Of a stretch of DNA of 64,000 nt, positions 55,312-64,000 are shown one piece after another. The position numbers were made by a program, and so were the translations under genes. Each line of letters begins with the position of its first letter. Positions within the stretch are counted from its first letter, which is position 1. This DNA is from Gemmatimonadota bacterium. GTDB lineage: Bacteria > Gemmatimonadota > Gemmatimonadetes > Gemmatimonadales > GWC2-71-9. A model generated the notes under the pieces. It ran no database searches and was not told where the DNA came from. It was given only the letters and a program-made list of their open reading frames with translations. The stretch lies in contig SHZT01000001.1 in the NCBI GenBank assembly GCA_009692185.1, positions 141,247-205,246 of the forward strand, in the 5' to 3' direction.

Positions 55312-57854
55312 CAATCCACGACAGATGAGGTGAAGCCGCGAAGCCTGAGGCTGTTGCCCACCACGCTCAGGCTGGACAGGGCCATGGCAGCGCTCGCGAC
55401 GATCGGACTCAGCAACACGTGGGTGAATGGATACAGGACGCCGGCGGCCAGCGGAATACCCAGCACGTTATAAATGAAGGCGAAGAACAGGTTGGTGCGA
55501 ATGGTGCTCATGGTCCTCCGGGACAGCTCAATGGCGCCGACGACACCGCGCAGGTCACCCCGCACCAAGGTCACGTCTGACGCCTCGACCGCGACGTCGG
55601 TGCCGGTCCCCAGGGAGATTCCCACGTCGGCCTGCGCCAGGGCCGGTGCATCGTTGATCCCATCCCCCACCATGGCGACGACCCGGCCGTCCTGCTGGAG
55701 GCGCTTGATCTCGTCCACCTTGTCGGCCGGGGCGACTTCCGCCAGCACGCGATCGATCCCGAGGTCTTTGCCCACGAGCGCGACGGCCTGCTTGGTGTCT
55801 CCCGACAACAGGTACACCTGGAAACCCATCTGCTTGAGCCTGATCATCACGGCCCGGGACTCCGGCTTGACCGGGTCGGCGATCACCACCAGGCCGGTCA
55901 CCACATCGTTGACGACCACCGCCACCGGGGAGCGGCCCTGCAGAATGTGGCGCTCCGCTTCCTGGGCCAGAGACCCCAGGTCCAGGTTCCGCTCCTTCGC
56001 ATGCCGAAGCGAAATGACCTCGACGAGGAACCGGTTCACGATGCCGCGGGCGCCCCGCCCTTCCATGGCCACGAAACGCTCGACCGGCGGAATCTCCAGC
56101 TGACGCAACCTGGCCTGCTCCACGATGGCGCGGGCGAGCGGATGCTCGGAGCGGTCTTCCACGGCTGCAGCGAGCTTGAGCACCTCCGCCGGTGGCGTCA
56201 TCGATCCGTCGGATTTCTTCACGCCGAGGACGTGGGTGACGGCCGGACGGCCCCCGGTAACCGTTCCCGTCTTGTCGAAGACGAAGGTGTCTACGCGCTG
56301 GAGCGCTTCGAGCGCTTCGCCACCCCGGATCAGAATTCCGCTTTGCGCTCCGCGGCCGGTACCCACCAGGATCGCCGTTGGTGTTGCGAGGCCCAGCGCG
56401 CAGGGACACGCGATCACCAGCACGCTCACGAAGGCCACGGTCGCGTACACGATCCGGTCCGGTCCATCCGGACCCAGCACCCACCACGCGACGAACGTCG
56501 CGATCGCGATCGCGAGCACGACCGGCACGAACACGCCCGCCACGCGGTCGGCCAGGCGCTGGACCGGCGCCCGGCTCCCCTGTGCCTCCTCCACCAGGCG
56601 GGCGATGTGGGCCAGCGCGGTGTCCTTGCCGACCGCCGTCGCCTCGACCGTCAATGACCCGGTGGTATTGAGGGTGCCACCAAAGACCCGGTCCCCCGGC
56701 TTCTTGGTCACCGGCATTGGCTCCCCGGTGAGCATGGCCTCGGAAACCGATGACTCGCCCGACCGAACCACGCCGTCCACCGGCAGCGTCTCGCCGGGCC
56801 GGATCATGACCGTGTCACGCAGCGCCACTTCCTCGATGGGGACTTCCCGGTCTTCACCGCCGCGCTGCACGCGCGCTGTCTTCGGGCGAAGGGCGAGGAG
56901 ATGCCGGATGGCCTCCGACATGCGCCCGCGGGCCCGGGTCTCGAACAGGCGGCCCAGCAGGATGAGGGCGATGATGGCGTTGAGCGCCTCGAAGTACACA
57001 TCGGGCTCGAGGTTCCGGAAAATGGACGGTACGAGCGTCGCCGCCGCGGAATACACGAAGGCCGACCCCGCGCCGAGCGCGATCAGGGTGTTCATGTCCG
57101 CGGTGCGGTGCTTGAGCCCGCTCCGTGCACCGCGGAAGAACTGGCTGCCGCTCCACAGGAGAACGGGAAGCGAGACCAGCAGCATGCCGACCTTGAGCCA
57201 CCGGTGATCGATAGCGTAAAGCTGGGGCATGCTGCCGCGGAGAAGGCCTTCGACGGGCCGCAGGACGATGCCCACCAGGTCGTTCACCTTGGTGCTGCTG
57301 TGGGCCATGAGGGGCATGGACCAGACCATGGTCAGGGCCGTGGCCACCGCGGCGACCGCGAACTTCCAGGCCAGGACCCGCATCTCCCGGGCCCTCTGGA
57401 CCCGCTCACGCATGACGGGATCTTCCTCGCGTACCGGCTCGGAAACCTTGAACCCGGCCCGGGTGACGGCGTCTTCCAGGTCCCGCGCGGTCACCAGGCC
57501 CGGCACGTACTCGGCGGTCATCTGCTCGGTGGCCTGGTTCGCCACGACCGACAGCACGCCGGGGAGACCCGCGACCTCTTGTTCCAGGCGAGACAGCCCC
57601 GTGGCGTAGTGAAGGCCTTCGATGCCGAACGATACGGACGCCTTGGTACTGTCGTAGCCGACCTCCCGCACCGCGCGGACCAGGTCGGTCACCTTCACAC
57701 TGCTGTCGTCGATCGTCAGCATGGCCTTGCCGGTGGCGTAATTCACCGCGGCGTCCTCCACACCCGGCACGTCGGCCAGCCGCTTCTGCACGGTGACCGC
57801 GCAGGCACCGCAGGTCATGCCTTCGACCGGAAGGGTGATGCGAGTACTAGCCAT
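55311..57854 (-). CDS. copA: Cu(I)-exporting P1B-type ATPase
   Basis: An 847-residue copper pump. The first HMA domain keeps Gly-Met-Thr-Cys15-Gly-Ala-Cys18; a second HMA-like domain (about 72-140) has lost both cysteines. Transport Cys483-Pro-Cys485, phosphorylated Asp527 in Asp-Lys-Thr-Gly-Thr, His-Pro at 571-572, Gly-Asp-Gly at 730-732, and the Tyr795-Asn796 and Met-Ala-Leu-Ser-Ser signatures place it in the P1B-1 copper class. It exports Cu(I) to the periplasm. Its start overlaps the cupredoxin end by eight bases. Confidence 0.95.
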   Translation of the reverse strand: MASTRITLPVEGMTCGACAVTVQKRLADVPGVEDAAVNYATGKAMLTIDDSSVKVTDLVRAVREVGYDSTKASVSFGIEGLHYATGLSRLEQEVAGLPGVLSVVANQATEQMTAEYVPGLVTARDLEDAVTRAGFKVSEPVREEDPVMRERVQRAREMRVLAWKFAVAAVATALTMVWSMPLMAHSSTKVNDLVGIVLRPVEGLLRGSMPQLYAIDHRWLKVGMLLVSLPVLLWSGSQFFRGARSGLKHRTADMNTLIALGAGSAFVYSAAATLVPSIFRNLEPDVYFEALNAIIALILLGRLFETRARGRMSEAIRHLLALRPKTARVQRGGEDREVPIEEVALRDTVMIRPGETLPVDGVVRSGESSVSEAMLTGEPMPVTKKPGDRVFGGTLNTTGSLTVEATAVGKDTALAHIARLVEEAQGSRAPVQRLADRVAGVFVPVVLAIAIATFVAWWVLGPDGPDRIVYATVAFVSVLVIACPCALGLATPTAILVGTGRGAQSGILIRGGEALEALQRVDTFVFDKTGTVTGGRPAVTHVLGVKKSDGSMTPPAEVLKLAAAVEDRSEHPLARAIVEQARLRQLEIPPVERFVAMEGRGARGIVNRFLVEVISLRHAKERNLDLGSLAQEAERHILQGRSPVAVVVNDVVTGLVVIADPVKPESRAVMIRLKQMGFQVYLLSGDTKQAVALVGKDLGIDRVLAEVAPADKVDEIKRLQQDGRVVAMVGDGINDAPALAQADVGISLGTGTDVAVEASDVTLVRGDLRGVVGAIELSRRTMSTIRTNLFFAFIYNVLGIPLAAGVLYPFTHVLLSPIVASAAMALSSLSVVGNSLRLRGFTSSVVD

Positions 57855-58278
57855 GCTTGTGATGACCCTTGCCGAGGTTCGCGCGGGCCGAGTCCCTCCC
57901 CTGTTGGGCCACGACCCGGCCGCGGAGCATGGACATGCCGCACCGGAAGGGATAGTCGCCGGGCGTGGGCGGAATGAACTCGATGGTCTTGGTCTCGAAG
58001 GCCGGGAGGGCCTCGTCGATGTTCAGACTTTCGAACACGACGCGTTCGGAGCACTCCGCGGTTTCGTCGCGGTAGAAGTGGAGCCGCACGGGGCGCCCCG
58101 CCTCGACCAATATGGTGTCCGGGTTGTATCCGCCCTTCACGACGATGCGGACCTCCTGCACGCCGCTGCGATTGGGATGGGCCGCCTCGCCGCCCCGCCG
58201 CGGCCCGAGGAAGAACCACAGCTCCCAGGCAATCAACGCGGCGCCCACGAGGACGACGGCCAGGTCAGTAAGACTCAC
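57847..58278 (-). CDS. Membrane-anchored cupredoxin-domain protein
   Basis: A 143-residue protein with one N-terminal membrane helix (about 5-25) and a cupredoxin domain. Likely copper ligands are Cys in Glu-Thr-Ala-Glu-Cys-Ser and Cys/Met in Phe-Arg-Cys-Gly-Met-Ser-Met near the C-terminus, followed by a His-rich end (Gly-His-His-Lys-His-Gly). Such small cupredoxins often accompany CopA and may accept exported copper. The start is GTG at 58278, seven bases after namZ's stop. Confidence 0.82.
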   Translation of the reverse strand: MSLTDLAVVLVGAALIAWELWFFLGPRRGGEAAHPNRSGVQEVRIVVKGGYNPDTILVEAGRPVRLHFYRDETAECSERVVFESLNIDEALPAFETKTIEFIPPTPGDYPFRCGMSMLRGRVVAQQGRDSARANLGKGHHKHG

Positions 58279-58285
58279 GGCTCGT

Positions 58286-59500
58286 CTAGTTGTACAACAG
58301 GTAGGGCTTTCGGCGCTGCACGAAGTTGTCGAGGTCGGCGCGCCACGCGTTCCAGATACGATTTGACGTGTAGTCACGCTCCAGGTCTTCCCGGAGCTGG
58401 CTGCTGCCGGCCCGCAGGTCGAAGGCCCGGGCATCAATTCGCAGGGAATCGCGATGCAGGGAGCGCAGGCCGATCAGTAGTGACACCGCCATTAGCGCGG
58501 GGTCATACACCGCCCTCCGGGTGACCCGGAACCGCACCGCGGGAATCTCCTGCCCGCCATACTTGCCATCGCCCGGGGCCTGCGGAAACACCAGCGTGTC
58601 GGACAGCGCGACACCCGGGATGGGCGGGACCCGGGCGATGAGACCGGCCGCGTTGAGCCAGGGGGCCGCCAGCACCTGAAAGGCCACCGGCGTCCCGCGC
58701 CCGACCGAGAGATTGGTCGCTTCGAACAGCACCAGCCCCGGGTATTGCGTCGCGCTTTCGACATCCGGCATGTTGGGGGACGGCTTGATCCAGGGCAGGC
58801 CCGTGCGGTCGAACCAGTCCGCCCGATGCCACCCGTCGGCCGGAACAACGACCAGGTCGGCGTTGAGGCCGAGGGCATCATTGCCCACCCGCGCCAACTC
58901 CCCCAGCGTCAGGCCATGACGGAGCGGGATCGGGAGCATGCCGATGAAGGTCGCAAAGCTCGAATCCAGGAGAGGGCCCTGCACCAGGTCACCACCAATC
59001 GGATTGGGCCGGTCGAGGACGATGACCCGGCGGCCGTTTTCCCGGGCGGACCGGAGGCTCAGCAGGGTCGAGGAGATGTAGGTGTAGGGTCGCCCACCGA
59101 TATCCTGGAGATCGATCAGGAGGACGTCGACGCTCGCCCACATGTCCCTGGTGGGCGCCCGCACCGTGCCGTAGAGACTGTAGATCGGTACCCCCGTAGC
59201 GGAATCCAAGGTGTTTCCGATATTCTCCCGGTCGAGCGTGCCGCGGAAGCCGTGCTCGGGGCTGAAAATCGCCGTGAGGTTGACCTGGGCGGCCCGGAGC
59301 AGGTCGATGTCACTGCGACCAGCCTGATTGACGCCGGTCTGGTTGGTCAGGATGCCGACCCGGACGCCGTGAACCAAGTGGAGCGAGTCGGTGAGCAGGA
59401 CTTCGATGCCCGGCCGCACAGGGCGAACCGCGCCCCCGGATTCCCCGCAGGCCGCTACGACGGCCGCCATGACCGCCACGGAGCCAAGTCTCTGAATCAT
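58286..59500 (-). CDS. namZ: Exo-beta-N-acetylmuramidase NamZ (DUF1343)
   Basis: A 404-residue lipoprotein (lipobox Val-Ala-Ala-Cys) of the DUF1343/YbbC family, defined by Leu-Thr-Asn-Gln-Thr-Gly, Ser-Pro-Glu-His-Gly-Phe-Arg-Gly and Leu-Asp-Arg-Pro-Asn-Pro. B. subtilis NamZ removes MurNAc from the non-reducing end of wall fragments, and NagZ removes GlcNAc. nagZ is divergent here, with overlapping 5' ends, supporting a recycling pair. The ATG at 59500 is the family-like start. It is the first gene of the cupredoxin-copA-copZ-E1 chain. Confidence 0.87.
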   Translation of the reverse strand: MIQRLGSVAVMAAVVAACGESGGAVRPVRPGIEVLLTDSLHLVHGVRVGILTNQTGVNQAGRSDIDLLRAAQVNLTAIFSPEHGFRGTLDRENIGNTLDSATGVPIYSLYGTVRAPTRDMWASVDVLLIDLQDIGGRPYTYISSTLLSLRSARENGRRVIVLDRPNPIGGDLVQGPLLDSSFATFIGMLPIPLRHGLTLGELARVGNDALGLNADLVVVPADGWHRADWFDRTGLPWIKPSPNMPDVESATQYPGLVLFEATNLSVGRGTPVAFQVLAAPWLNAAGLIARVPPIPGVALSDTLVFPQAPGDGKYGGQEIPAVRFRVTRRAVYDPALMAVSLLIGLRSLHRDSLRIDARAFDLRAGSSQLREDLERDYTSNRIWNAWRADLDNFVQRRKPYLLYN

Positions 59501-61276
59501 CGCGTCGTTGTTCTTTCGGGATTGCTCCTGCTGGCCTGCGCGCACCGCGCGCGCGAGGTGGCATCGTCACCGCCGGTTCCGCCCTTCCAGCCGACCCCCA
59601 CGCCGGTCCTTCCGCCTACCCAAGTCGTCCAAGGGCGCTCCGCAAACATTAACACAGACTCGCTGCTTGGGACGCTGTCCACCCGCCAGAAGGTCGGCCA
59701 GCTCCTCATGCCGTGGCTCCTGGGCAACTATGCGGGCGCGGACGCCGAGGACTACGACGCGGCGTTTGCCTGGGCGGATTCGTTCGACGTAGGCGGCATT
59801 CTCATTTCCATCGGCTCGCCACTCGACGTCGCGACGCGGCTCAACATGCTCCAGCGGCGGTCGAAACTCCCGCTGCTCGTAGGGGCAGACCTGGAATGGG
59901 GAGCCGCCATGCGGCTCATTGGCGGGACCGCCTTCCCCATGGACATGGGGATCGGCGCGACCGGGCGGGAAGAGGATGCCTACGAGCTGGGCCGCGTGAC
60001 CGCGCTCGAGGCGCGCGCGGTGGGCATCCACCTGACTTTTTCCCCGGTGGTGGATGTCAATAACAACCCGCTCAACCCGATCATCAACACGCGGTCGTTC
60101 GGGGAGGACCCGGCGTCAGTGGGGCGTCTCGCGGCCGCCTACGTGCGCGGGGCGGAAGAGCACGGGTTGTTCACCACCGCGAAGCACTTCCCGGGGCACG
60201 GCGACACCGAGACGGACACGCACATTGACGTGCCGGTGGTGCGGTCCTGCTGGAGCAGACTGGACACGCTGGAACTGGTGCCGTTCCGGGCGGCACTCGC
60301 CGCGGGCGCGACCGCCACGATGACGGCGCACGTGGCGCTCCCCTGCATCACGCCCGGGGACACCACGCCCGCGACGCTCTCGGCGGCCGTGATGACGGGC
60401 ATTCTCCGCGACTCCCTCCGATTCACCGGGCTGGTGGTCACCGACGCGCTGTCCATGGCGGCAATCCAGAAGAAATACGGGCCGGGAGAGGTGGCGGTGC
60501 GCGCATTTCTCGCCGGCAGCGACCTGTTGCTGGACCCGGTGGACCTGCGCGCCGTAAGCCAGGCGATGGTCGCGGCGGTCGCCAACGGGCGGATCACCGT
60601 GGCACGGCTGGATGCGTCCGTGCGGCGCGTGCTCGAACTCAAGCGGCGAGCGGGCCTGTTCGAGCGACGGACGGTCCCGCTCGACAGCGTGACCTCAGGC
60701 GTCGGGCGGCGTGAGTACCAGCAGATCGCCGACGACGTCGCGGCGCGGGCACTGACCCTGGTTCAGCGAGGGCCGATCGACCAGTTCCGGGCCACCCGCG
60801 GGCGGGTGGCCATGGTCGTGTACGCAGAAGAAACGAACCTCACCGCGGGCAATACGCTGGCCCGGGAGCTCCGCCTGGCGGGCGACACGGTGACGATGTT
60901 CCGGCTGTACCCCGCGTCGGGCACGCTCTCCTACGACTCGGCCCGGACGATCATTTCGCGAAACCCGCGGGCGCTGTTTGCGACCAGCGTACGGTTCATT
61001 GCCGGGCGGGGACACGTCTCCATGCCCGACTCCCTGGCCCGGACTGTCCTCGCCACGGCCCCGCAACGGGCCACCGTGGTCGCGTCGCTCGGCAGTCCGT
61101 ACCTGCTCGCGCAGATGCCGGGCTATGCATCGGGCTACCTGCTGGCGTGGAGCGATTCGCCTGCCACCGAGCGGGCGGTAGCGCGCGCGTTGGCTGGTTC
61201 GGCTCCGGTCACCGGACGCCTGCCCATCACATTATCGCCCCAATACCCTCGCGGCTTCGGGATCGAGTTGCGGTAA
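59492..61276 (+). CDS. nagZ: Beta-N-acetylglucosaminidase NagZ, lipoprotein, apparent CTG start
   Basis: About 594 residues of GH3 family. The Lys-His-Phe-Pro-Gly-His-Gly-Asp-Thr-Glu-Thr-Asp motif and the nucleophile in Val-Val-Thr-Asp-Ala-Leu-Ser-Met are intact. A C-terminal (about 400-594) GH3-C-type domain follows. A perfect lipoprotein signal (Asn-His-Arg-Val-Val-Val then Leu-Leu-Leu-Leu-Ala-Cys) is preceded by CTG at 59492 with GGAG eight bases upstream; no ATG or GTG is nearby in frame. A TTG at 59522 would leave a stub signal. The enzyme releases GlcNAc from muropeptides. Confidence 0.88.
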   Translation: MNHRVVVLSGLLLLACAHRAREVASSPPVPPFQPTPTPVLPPTQVVQGRSANINTDSLLGTLSTRQKVGQLLMPWLLGNYAGADAEDYDAAFAWADSFDVGGILISIGSPLDVATRLNMLQRRSKLPLLVGADLEWGAAMRLIGGTAFPMDMGIGATGREEDAYELGRVTALEARAVGIHLTFSPVVDVNNNPLNPIINTRSFGEDPASVGRLAAAYVRGAEEHGLFTTAKHFPGHGDTETDTHIDVPVVRSCWSRLDTLELVPFRAALAAGATATMTAHVALPCITPGDTTPATLSAAVMTGILRDSLRFTGLVVTDALSMAAIQKKYGPGEVAVRAFLAGSDLLLDPVDLRAVSQAMVAAVANGRITVARLDASVRRVLELKRRAGLFERRTVPLDSVTSGVGRREYQQIADDVAARALTLVQRGPIDQFRATRGRVAMVVYAEETNLTAGNTLARELRLAGDTVTMFRLYPASGTLSYDSARTIISRNPRALFATSVRFIAGRGHVSMPDSLARTVLATAPQRATVVASLGSPYLLAQMPGYASGYLLAWSDSPATERAVARALAGSAPVTGRLPITLSPQYPRGFGIELR

Positions 61277-61290
61277 CGCCGCCCAGGGGC

Positions 61291-63072
61291 CTACTCCGCC
61301 ACGGTGCTCCACCCCCGCCGCGACAAGTCGCGGTAGATGATCCAGCCGGCCACCGCCGCCAGTGCCAGCATGCCCAGGCCCGCCATCGTCTCGTGCAGGA
61401 TGAGCTTGCCCACGCCGAAGAGCACGGCGTAAACCAGCACGCACCCCGAAATCCAGTCGATCAGGTTCGCACCCGAATCCCCGGACGGCTTCACGTCGGG
61501 CGCCGCGGCGGCGATCGGTCCCCACCCGAACCGCGAAGGCCGGGTTTTCCGGTAGAACGCCACCAGTTTATCCGTGGGCTCCGGCTTCGTCAGGAACGTC
61601 ACGGCAAGCCAGACAGCAGTGGTGACGGCGACCGTGATGAGCATGACCCAGGCAAAGTCGGCCGGCTTGTCCGTGTCGTAGCCCCCCCACACCTGCAGCG
61701 CGACCGACACGACGAAGGCGCTCACCATGGAGGAGACCTCGCTCCACGCGTTGATCCGCCACCAGTACCATCGCAGCAACAGCACGCCGCCCGTGCCCGC
61801 GCCGGTCACCAGCAGGAGCTTCCACGCTCCGGCAATCGAACTCATGTAGAACGTCACGATGGCGGAAATCACGGTGAGCAGAACGGTTGCCCCGCGCGAG
61901 GCGGCCACGTAATGCGCGTCCGTCGCGTCGGGCTTCAGGAACCTGCGGTAGAAATCGTTCACCAGGTAACTGGCGCCCCAGTTCAGTTGGGTCGCGATGG
62001 TGGACATGTAGGCTGCGGCAAAAGCCGCAATCATGAACCCGCGAAGCGAAGGCGGCAGGTAGTCGATCATGACCAGGATATAGCCCGTCTCTGGGTCCGC
62101 CAGGTTCGGGTACAGAATGAGCGACACGAGTCCGACCAGTATCCATGGCCACGGGCGAATGGCATAGTGCGCGATGTTGAACCACAGCGTGGCGAGGAGC
62201 GAATGCTTTTCGTCCTTGGCGCTGAGCATGCGCTGAGCGACGTAGCCCCCGCCGCCTGGCTCGGCCCCCGGGTACCACGTGGCCCACCAGTTGAGCGACA
62301 CGTACACCAGGAACGTGATCACCGGCATCCACGCCGAGCCGATGTCGGGCACGAAGCTCAAGACCGACCCCGTGCCTCCGGTGGTAGCACCGCGAGCCGC
62401 ATCCACCAGGGCCAGCTTGGACTTCATGACGTCGATGCCACCCACCGCGTTGACGGCCACCACCGCGAGGACGATCACCATGGTCATCTTGATGACGAAC
62501 TGGACGGCGTCGGTCACCAGTACGCCCCAGAGACCGGACAGGGTCGAGATGGCCGAGGTGAGGGCGATGAGGCCGATGACGACGGCGAGCGCCTCGACCT
62601 TGGTGATTCCCAAGGTGAGTTCGAGGATCTTGACCATCGCGAGATTGACCCAGCCCAGGATGATGCAGTTGATCGGGATCCCGAGGTACAGCGCGCGGAA
62701 CCCGCGGAGGAACGCGGCGGGCTTGCCGGCGTAGCGGATTTCGGCGAATTCGACGTCCGTCGTGACGCCGCAGCGGCGCCAAAGCCGGGCGTAGAAGAAC
62801 ACGGTGAGCATGCCGCCCGCCACGAAATTCCACCACAGCCAGTTCCCGGCGATGCCCCCCTTGGCCACGAGGCCGGTCACGGCCAGGGGGGTGTCGGCCG
62901 CGAACGTGGTCGCCACCATGGAAGTCCCTGCAAGCCACCAGGGGACATTCCGGCCGGAGAGGAAGTACTCGGAGACGCTCTTGCCGGCGCGGGCCTTGTA
63001 GTACCACCCGATGGCAATGTTGAGCAGGAAGTACAGGCCGATGACCAGCCAGTCGGTGAACGTCAGCTGCAT
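61291..63072 (-). CDS. Sodium:solute symporter (SSS family)
   Basis: A 593-residue integral membrane protein with about 13-14 membrane helices. Near the start, Tyr-Phe-Leu-Ser-Gly-Arg-Asn-Val-Pro-Trp-Trp and Ala-Asp-Thr-Pro-Leu-Ala match the SSS sodium/sugar family; a later Gly-Ala-Ser-Tyr-Leu-Val-Asn-Asp-Phe-Tyr is also typical. The substrate could be a sugar, amino acid or other organic solute. A second family member lies on the plus strand at the right edge. Confidence 0.87.
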   Translation of the reverse strand: MQLTFTDWLVIGLYFLLNIAIGWYYKARAGKSVSEYFLSGRNVPWWLAGTSMVATTFAADTPLAVTGLVAKGGIAGNWLWWNFVAGGMLTVFFYARLWRRCGVTTDVEFAEIRYAGKPAAFLRGFRALYLGIPINCIILGWVNLAMVKILELTLGITKVEALAVVIGLIALTSAISTLSGLWGVLVTDAVQFVIKMTMVIVLAVVAVNAVGGIDVMKSKLALVDAARGATTGGTGSVLSFVPDIGSAWMPVITFLVYVSLNWWATWYPGAEPGGGGYVAQRMLSAKDEKHSLLATLWFNIAHYAIRPWPWILVGLVSLILYPNLADPETGYILVMIDYLPPSLRGFMIAAFAAAYMSTIATQLNWGASYLVNDFYRRFLKPDATDAHYVAASRGATVLLTVISAIVTFYMSSIAGAWKLLLVTGAGTGGVLLLRWYWWRINAWSEVSSMVSAFVVSVALQVWGGYDTDKPADFAWVMLITVAVTTAVWLAVTFLTKPEPTDKLVAFYRKTRPSRFGWGPIAAAAPDVKPSGDSGANLIDWISGCVLVYAVLFGVGKLILHETMAGLGMLALAAVAGWIIYRDLSRRGWSTVAE

Positions 63073-63095
63073 CCGGCGGCTCCAGTAAAGGGATG

Positions 63096-63118
63096 CTTAG
63101 GGTGAGGCCGGCCCTAAG
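63096..63118. promoter_or_regulatory. Inverted repeat in the SSS transporter leader
   Basis: A 7-base-pair inverted repeat CTTAGGG/CCCTAAG (63096-63102 and 63112-63118) with a 9-base spacer lies 24 bases before the minus-strand transporter start, in the spacer shared with the sufA promoter. It could be an operator or mRNA hairpin; no T-tract. Confidence 0.4.
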
Positions 63119-63150
63119 TTGCACGGTTCCCGGGCGCGGGCAACTGTGCG

Positions 63151-63179
63151 TTGACACTGTCCCGGGGTGGTTCTAACTT
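63151..63179 (+). promoter_or_regulatory. Sigma70-type promoter of the Fe-S carrier gene
   Basis: Plus-strand TTGACA (63151-63156) and TAACTT (63174-63179) are separated by exactly 17 bases. Transcription would begin near 63186, 20 bases before the ATG, with GGGAGG at 63190-63196 as ribosome-binding site. Confidence 0.75.
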
Positions 63180-63205
63180 GCGGGCGACGAGGGAGGATTC
63201 CAGTC

Positions 63206-63562
63206 ATGACGACGACGCAGCAGCCCCAGGTCGCGCTGGCCATCACCGACCGGGCATCCGAGCAGGTCAAGCGGTTCATGAACGACGAGCAGGTTCCCGC
63301 GGAAACGGCCGGTCTCCGGATCGCCGTCCTGCCGGGAGGGTGCTCCGGGTTCAAGTACGGCCTCAACATCGAAGAGAAGCCCTTCGAAGACGACATCATC
63401 CTCGACCAGAACGGCGTGAAGGTGTTCGTGGACGCGTTTAGCGCCCAATACCTCTCCGGCGTCACGGTCGATTACGTGTCGTCCATGCAGGGAGCCGGTT
63501 TCACGTTTTCCAATCCGAACGCCACCGGCGGCTGCGGGTGCGGTAGCTCGTTCAACGTCTGA
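63206..63562 (+). CDS. A-type iron-sulfur carrier (SufA/IscA/ErpA)
   Basis: A 118-residue HesB/IscA family protein that ferries Fe-S clusters. Conserved cysteines are in Gly-Gly-Cys-Ser-Gly and the C-terminal Gly-Gly-Cys-Gly-Cys-Gly. The ATG at 63206 has GGGAGG upstream; the frame extends 13 codons earlier without similarity. It is monocistronic, with its own promoter and a terminator. Which A-type protein (SufA, IscA or ErpA) cannot be decided without the rest of the genome. Confidence 0.93.
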   Translation: MTTTQQPQVALAITDRASEQVKRFMNDEQVPAETAGLRIAVLPGGCSGFKYGLNIEEKPFEDDIILDQNGVKVFVDAFSAQYLSGVTVDYVSSMQGAGFTFSNPNATGGCGCGSSFNV

Positions 63563-63589
63563 GCTTGCCCCCCCTCCTGTCTGACGTGC

Positions 63590-63624
63590 CGGGGCCTGCG
63601 AGATTCGCGGGCCCCGTTCTCGTT
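63590..63624 (+). terminator. Rho-independent terminator after the Fe-S carrier gene
   Basis: A 12-base-pair stem (one G-T pair) with a 3-base loop spans 63590-63616, followed by a T-rich but interrupted tail (TTCTCGTT). It lies 27 bases after the stop codon. Confidence 0.75.
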
Positions 63625-63635
63625 CCTCCCAGGCC

Positions 63636-64000
63636 GTGCGCTCCCTCGACCTGATCGTCATCGTCGCCTACCTCGCCGGCGTGCTCGGCGTGGGGGCCTG
63701 GTTTTCGCGCCGGCAATCCGGCGCGTCGGACTACTTCCTCGGCAGGAACGAGCTGCCCTGGTGGGCGGTGATGCTGTCCATCGTGGCGACCGAAACGTCT
63801 GCGCTCACCGTCATCTCGGTTCCGGGCGTGGGCGCGCGAGGTGACCTCACGTTCCTCCAGCTTCCCATGGGCTACGTCCTGGGGCGAGTCGGCGTCGCCC
63901 TCTGGCTCCTGCCCGGCTACTTCACCGGCACCCAGGAAACGGCGTATGCCCGGCTCGAATCCCGGTTCGGCGGCTCTACCCGGCGGGTGGCCTCCGCCGT
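63636..64000 (+). CDS. Sodium:solute symporter (SSS family), N-terminal part (runs off the right edge)
   Basis: Only the first 121 codons are present. They encode two to three membrane helices and the SSS marker Asp-Tyr-Phe-Leu-Gly-Arg-Asn-Glu-Leu-Pro-Trp-Trp. The likely start is GTG at 63636, 12 bases after the terminator of the preceding gene, with an AGG sequence close upstream. The longer frame is open to the window edge. Confidence 0.8.
   Translation, partial: MRSLDLIVIVAYLAGVLGVGAWFSRRQSGASDYFLGRNELPWWAVMLSIVATETSALTVISVPGVGARGDLTFLQLPMGYVLGRVGVALWLLPGYFTGTQETAYARLESRFGGSTRRVASA

Noticed and set aside
58745..59491. N-terminal extension of nagZ by 249 codons
   Set aside because: It is antisense to namZ and carries no family similarity; the lipoprotein signal at 59492 marks the real start.

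Overview
The window is a densely packed stretch of a high-GC diderm bacterial chromosome. No gap between genes exceeds about 300 bases. A Tol system, BamD, many lipoproteins, signal peptides and outer-membrane-type proteins point to a Gram-negative envelope. The overall protein style and gene neighbourhoods resemble Gemmatimonadota, but that assignment is inference and no rRNA is present. Most genes lie on the minus strand in chains whose stop and start codons overlap (ATGA, GTGA, TGATG), implying translational coupling. Several sigma70-type promoters with 16-17 base spacers are readable.

Layout from left to right, with transcription mostly right to left. (1) 1-7373: ssb, a LysM lipid- or wall-associated protein, a CcsA/HemX-like membrane protein, hemA, a sugar epimerase and tolQ-tolR-tolA-tolB, behind a near-consensus promoter. 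(2) 7469-11051: rimI, tsaB, tsaE and uvrB (ribosomal protein acetylation, tRNA t6A synthesis, DNA repair). (3) 11160-13438: an accessory pair, a secreted chymotrypsin-like protease lipoprotein and a small beta-barrel-type protein. (4) 13617-21123: relA/spoT, radC, secA, nadD and bamD. (5) 21141-35162: two TPR proteins and a nucleotide-sugar region: ugd and uxs (UDP-xylose), wbpA-wbpB-wbpE-wbpD (UDP-2,3-diacetamido-glucuronate), gmd and rmd (GDP-deoxyhexose), with murB and carB embedded among them.

(6) 35259-38478: rpmB on the plus strand, then the alpha ribosomal operon rpmJ-rpsM-rpsK-rpsD-rpoA-rplQ with its own promoter and terminator; rpmJ starts at TTG. (7) 38559-43804: a small secreted protein, pyrF, pyrD, a TPR lipoprotein, a peptidoglycan amidase, smpB and tRNA-Leu(CAG), followed by a short repeat. 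(8) 43897-49275: moeB fused to rhodanese, a YbhN-like membrane protein, aspartate ammonia-lyase, a metallo-beta-lactamase-fold hydrolase with a C-terminal zinc ribbon, and thioredoxin reductase. (9) 49349-52304: a peroxiredoxin with an in-frame TGA exactly at the peroxidatic cysteine position (probable selenoprotein), a PHP phosphoesterase, a small unknown and an E2 acyltransferase. (10) 52412-59500: a degenerate HUH (Y1/IS200-like) transposase-type ORF facing the operon, then E1 beta, E1 alpha, copZ, a small unknown, copA, a cupredoxin and namZ. (11) 59492-64000: nagZ divergent from and overlapping namZ, an SSS-family transporter, a SufA/IscA-type Fe-S carrier, and the start of a second SSS transporter that runs off the window.

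The main second-look items are the UGA-containing peroxiredoxin beside trxB, the namZ/nagZ head-to-head overlap with an apparent CTG start, the domesticated or decaying HUH transposase inside the 2-oxoacid dehydrogenase genes, and the zinc-ribbon-tailed hydrolase.
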